Below are positions 62,344 to 64,000 of a stretch of 64,000 bases of DNA, piece after piece. Each line of letters opens with the position of its first letter. Position 1 is the stretch's first letter. The translations under genes and the position numbers were made by a program. The stretch comes from Colletes latitarsis. Its lineage: Eukaryota; Arthropoda; Insecta; Hymenoptera; Colletidae. The stretch lies in contig NW_027488369.1 in NCBI RefSeq assembly GCF_051014445.1, positions 16,324,001 to 16,388,000 on the forward strand, given 5' to 3'. The notes under the pieces are model-generated. The model was not told the origin of the DNA. It saw only the letters and a program-made list of their open reading frames with translations, and did not search any database.

Positions 62344-64000
62344 AGTATGTGAAGAATGCGAAAGTATGAGTCTGATGAGTGAAAATCCCAGGCCTAACCT
62401 AGACCTAACATGAATTATTCTCTAAAATATTGATCGAAACCTGGTTTAATCTATTGTTTCAGTGTGGTACCACATTACTATTAGATCCAAACCAGAAAAT
62501 AACCCAGGATCTGTTCAACGAGTATGTGAAGTGTGCGAAAGTATGAGTCTGATGAGTGAAAATCCCAGGCCTAACCTAGACCTAACATGAATTATTCTCT
62601 AAAATATTGATCGAAACCTGGTTTAATCTATTGTTTCAGTGTGGTACCACATTACTATTAGATCCAAACCAGAAAATAACCCAGGATCTGTTCAACGAGT
62701 ATGTGAAGTGTGCGAAAGTATGAGTCTGATGAGGTCAAATCCCAGACCTATCCCAGACCTAACTTGCGTTATCCTCAAAAATATTGATCGAAACCAGGTT
62801 TAATTGACTGTTTCAGCGTGGTACCACATTACTACGTGATACAATCCAGAAACAGCCAAGGATCTAGCCATGAAGTATGAGAAATATGCGAATGTATGAG
62901 CCTGATGAGGATAAATCCTAGACCTAACCCAAACCTAACATGCGTTATCCTCTAAAATATTTATCAAGACCAGGTTTAATTGAATATTTCATTGTGGTAC
63001 CACATTACTACGTGAATCAAACCAGAAAAAACCCAGGATCCGTTCAACATGCATGTTAAAACTGCGAAAGTATGACCCTGATGAGGGCAAATCCCAGGCC
63101 TTACCTAGACCTAACATGCGTTGTCCTCTAAAATATTGATGGAAACCAGGTTTAATTGACTGTTTCAGTGTGGTACCACCTTACTACGTGAACCAAACCA
63201 GAAAAAACCCAGGATCCGTTCAACAAGTATGTGAAGAATGCGAAAGTATGAGTCTGATGAGTGAAAATCCCAGGGCTAACCTAGACCTAACATGCGTTAT
63301 CCTCTAAAATATTGATCCAAACCAGGTTTAATTGACTGTTTTAGTTGTGGTACCACTTTACTACGTGATCCAAAGCAGAAAAAACCCTCGATCAGGTCAA
63401 CATGCATGTTAAAACTGCGAAAGTATGACCCTGATGAGGTCAAATCCCAGACCTATCCCAGACCTGACATGCGTTATCCTCTAAAATATTGATCCAAACC
63501 AGGTTTAATTGACTGTTTCAGTGTGGTCCCACATTACTACGTGACACAATCCTGAAACAGCCCAGGATCTAGCCATGAAGTATGAGAAATATGCGAATGT
63601 ATGAGCCTGATGAGGACAAATCCTAGACCTAACCCAAACCTAACATGCGTTATCCTCCAAAATATTTATCAAGACCAGGTTAAATTGAATGTTTCAGTGT
63701 GGTACCACTTTACTACGTGATCCAAAGCATTAAGAACCCTCGATCAGGTCAAGATGTATGTTAAAACTGCGAAAGTATGACCCTGATGAGGGCAAATCCC
63801 AGGCCTTACCTAGACCTAACAGGCGTTGTCCTCTAAAATATTGATGGAAACCAGGTTTAATTGACTGTTTCAGTGTTGTACTTCATTACCACGTGATGCG
63901 ATCCAGAAAAAGCCCAGGATCTAGCCATCAAGTATGAGAAATATGCGAAAGAATGAGCCTGATGAGAGCAAATCCCAGACCTAACCTAGACATAACATGA
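62344..64000. repeat. Satellite array, right end of the window
   Basis: About 9.4 monomers. The segment starts with a repeated two-monomer pattern (CCTAACATGAATTATTC followed by TACTATTAGATCC) and contains another GGATCCGTTCAACATGCATG chimera at about 63037-63055, the same switch as at 58811. The array is not finished at 64000. No gene is seen. Confidence 0.9.

Noticed and set aside
7351..64000. CRISPR-like array of repeats
   Set aside because: The repeat unit is contiguous and about 176 bp with no unique spacers between short repeats, and the window is eukaryotic.

Overview
The window is eukaryotic and almost entirely one tandem-repeat (satellite) array, interrupted by a single full-length non-LTR retrotransposon. 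No host gene, tRNA, rRNA or CRISPR-like feature is visible. The retrotransposon is of the R1 clade: ORF1 carries three CCHC knuckles, ORF2 has an apurinic-type endonuclease, a reverse transcriptase and a C-terminal CCHC motif, and there is no RNase H. That points to an arthropod, most likely an insect. The GC-rich codon use of the element would fit Hymenoptera, but this is only a guess.

Layout. Positions 1-1360 are satellite. Positions 1361-7350 are the retrotransposon on the minus strand. In its own 5'->3' order it has a 5' UTR (7350-6966), ORF1 (6965-5088), ORF2 (5088-1906), a 3' UTR (1905-1390) and a 29-nt poly(A) tail (1389-1361). It is flanked by a perfect 14-bp target-site duplication (1347-1360 and 7351-7364). 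From 7351 to the end is satellite again. Dividing length by monomer size gives about 330 monomers in the window.

The satellite monomer is about 176 bp (successive equivalent ATGCGTT sites at 128, 304, 480, 657, 833 and 1009). Monomers fall into at least four subfamilies that differ mainly in the middle of the unit. Many carry the 12-bp dyad TGTGGTACCACA, and most carry one or two CCTAAC motifs in an 11-bp internal duplication. The left part (to about 14.8 kb) is a mixture of diverged monomers. From about 14.8 kb on, the array is a mosaic of long, nearly identical segmental duplications whose offsets are mostly whole numbers of monomers (1585, 3528, 4756, 6873 and 7048 bp). Chimeric junction monomers, one truncated monomer and one small inverted templated insertion mark some breakpoints.

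How the parts relate. Both retrotransposon ORFs are open, the target-site duplication is perfect, and intact copies of the pre-insertion sequence are present elsewhere in the array (for example at 10699-10712). The insertion therefore looks young and mechanistically clean. ORF1 and ORF2 overlap by one base in a TAATG stop/start, the arrangement known for translational coupling in SART1. The insertion point lies immediately after a CCTAAC motif that resembles the insect telomere repeat (CCTAA)n used by the related TRAS and SART elements.
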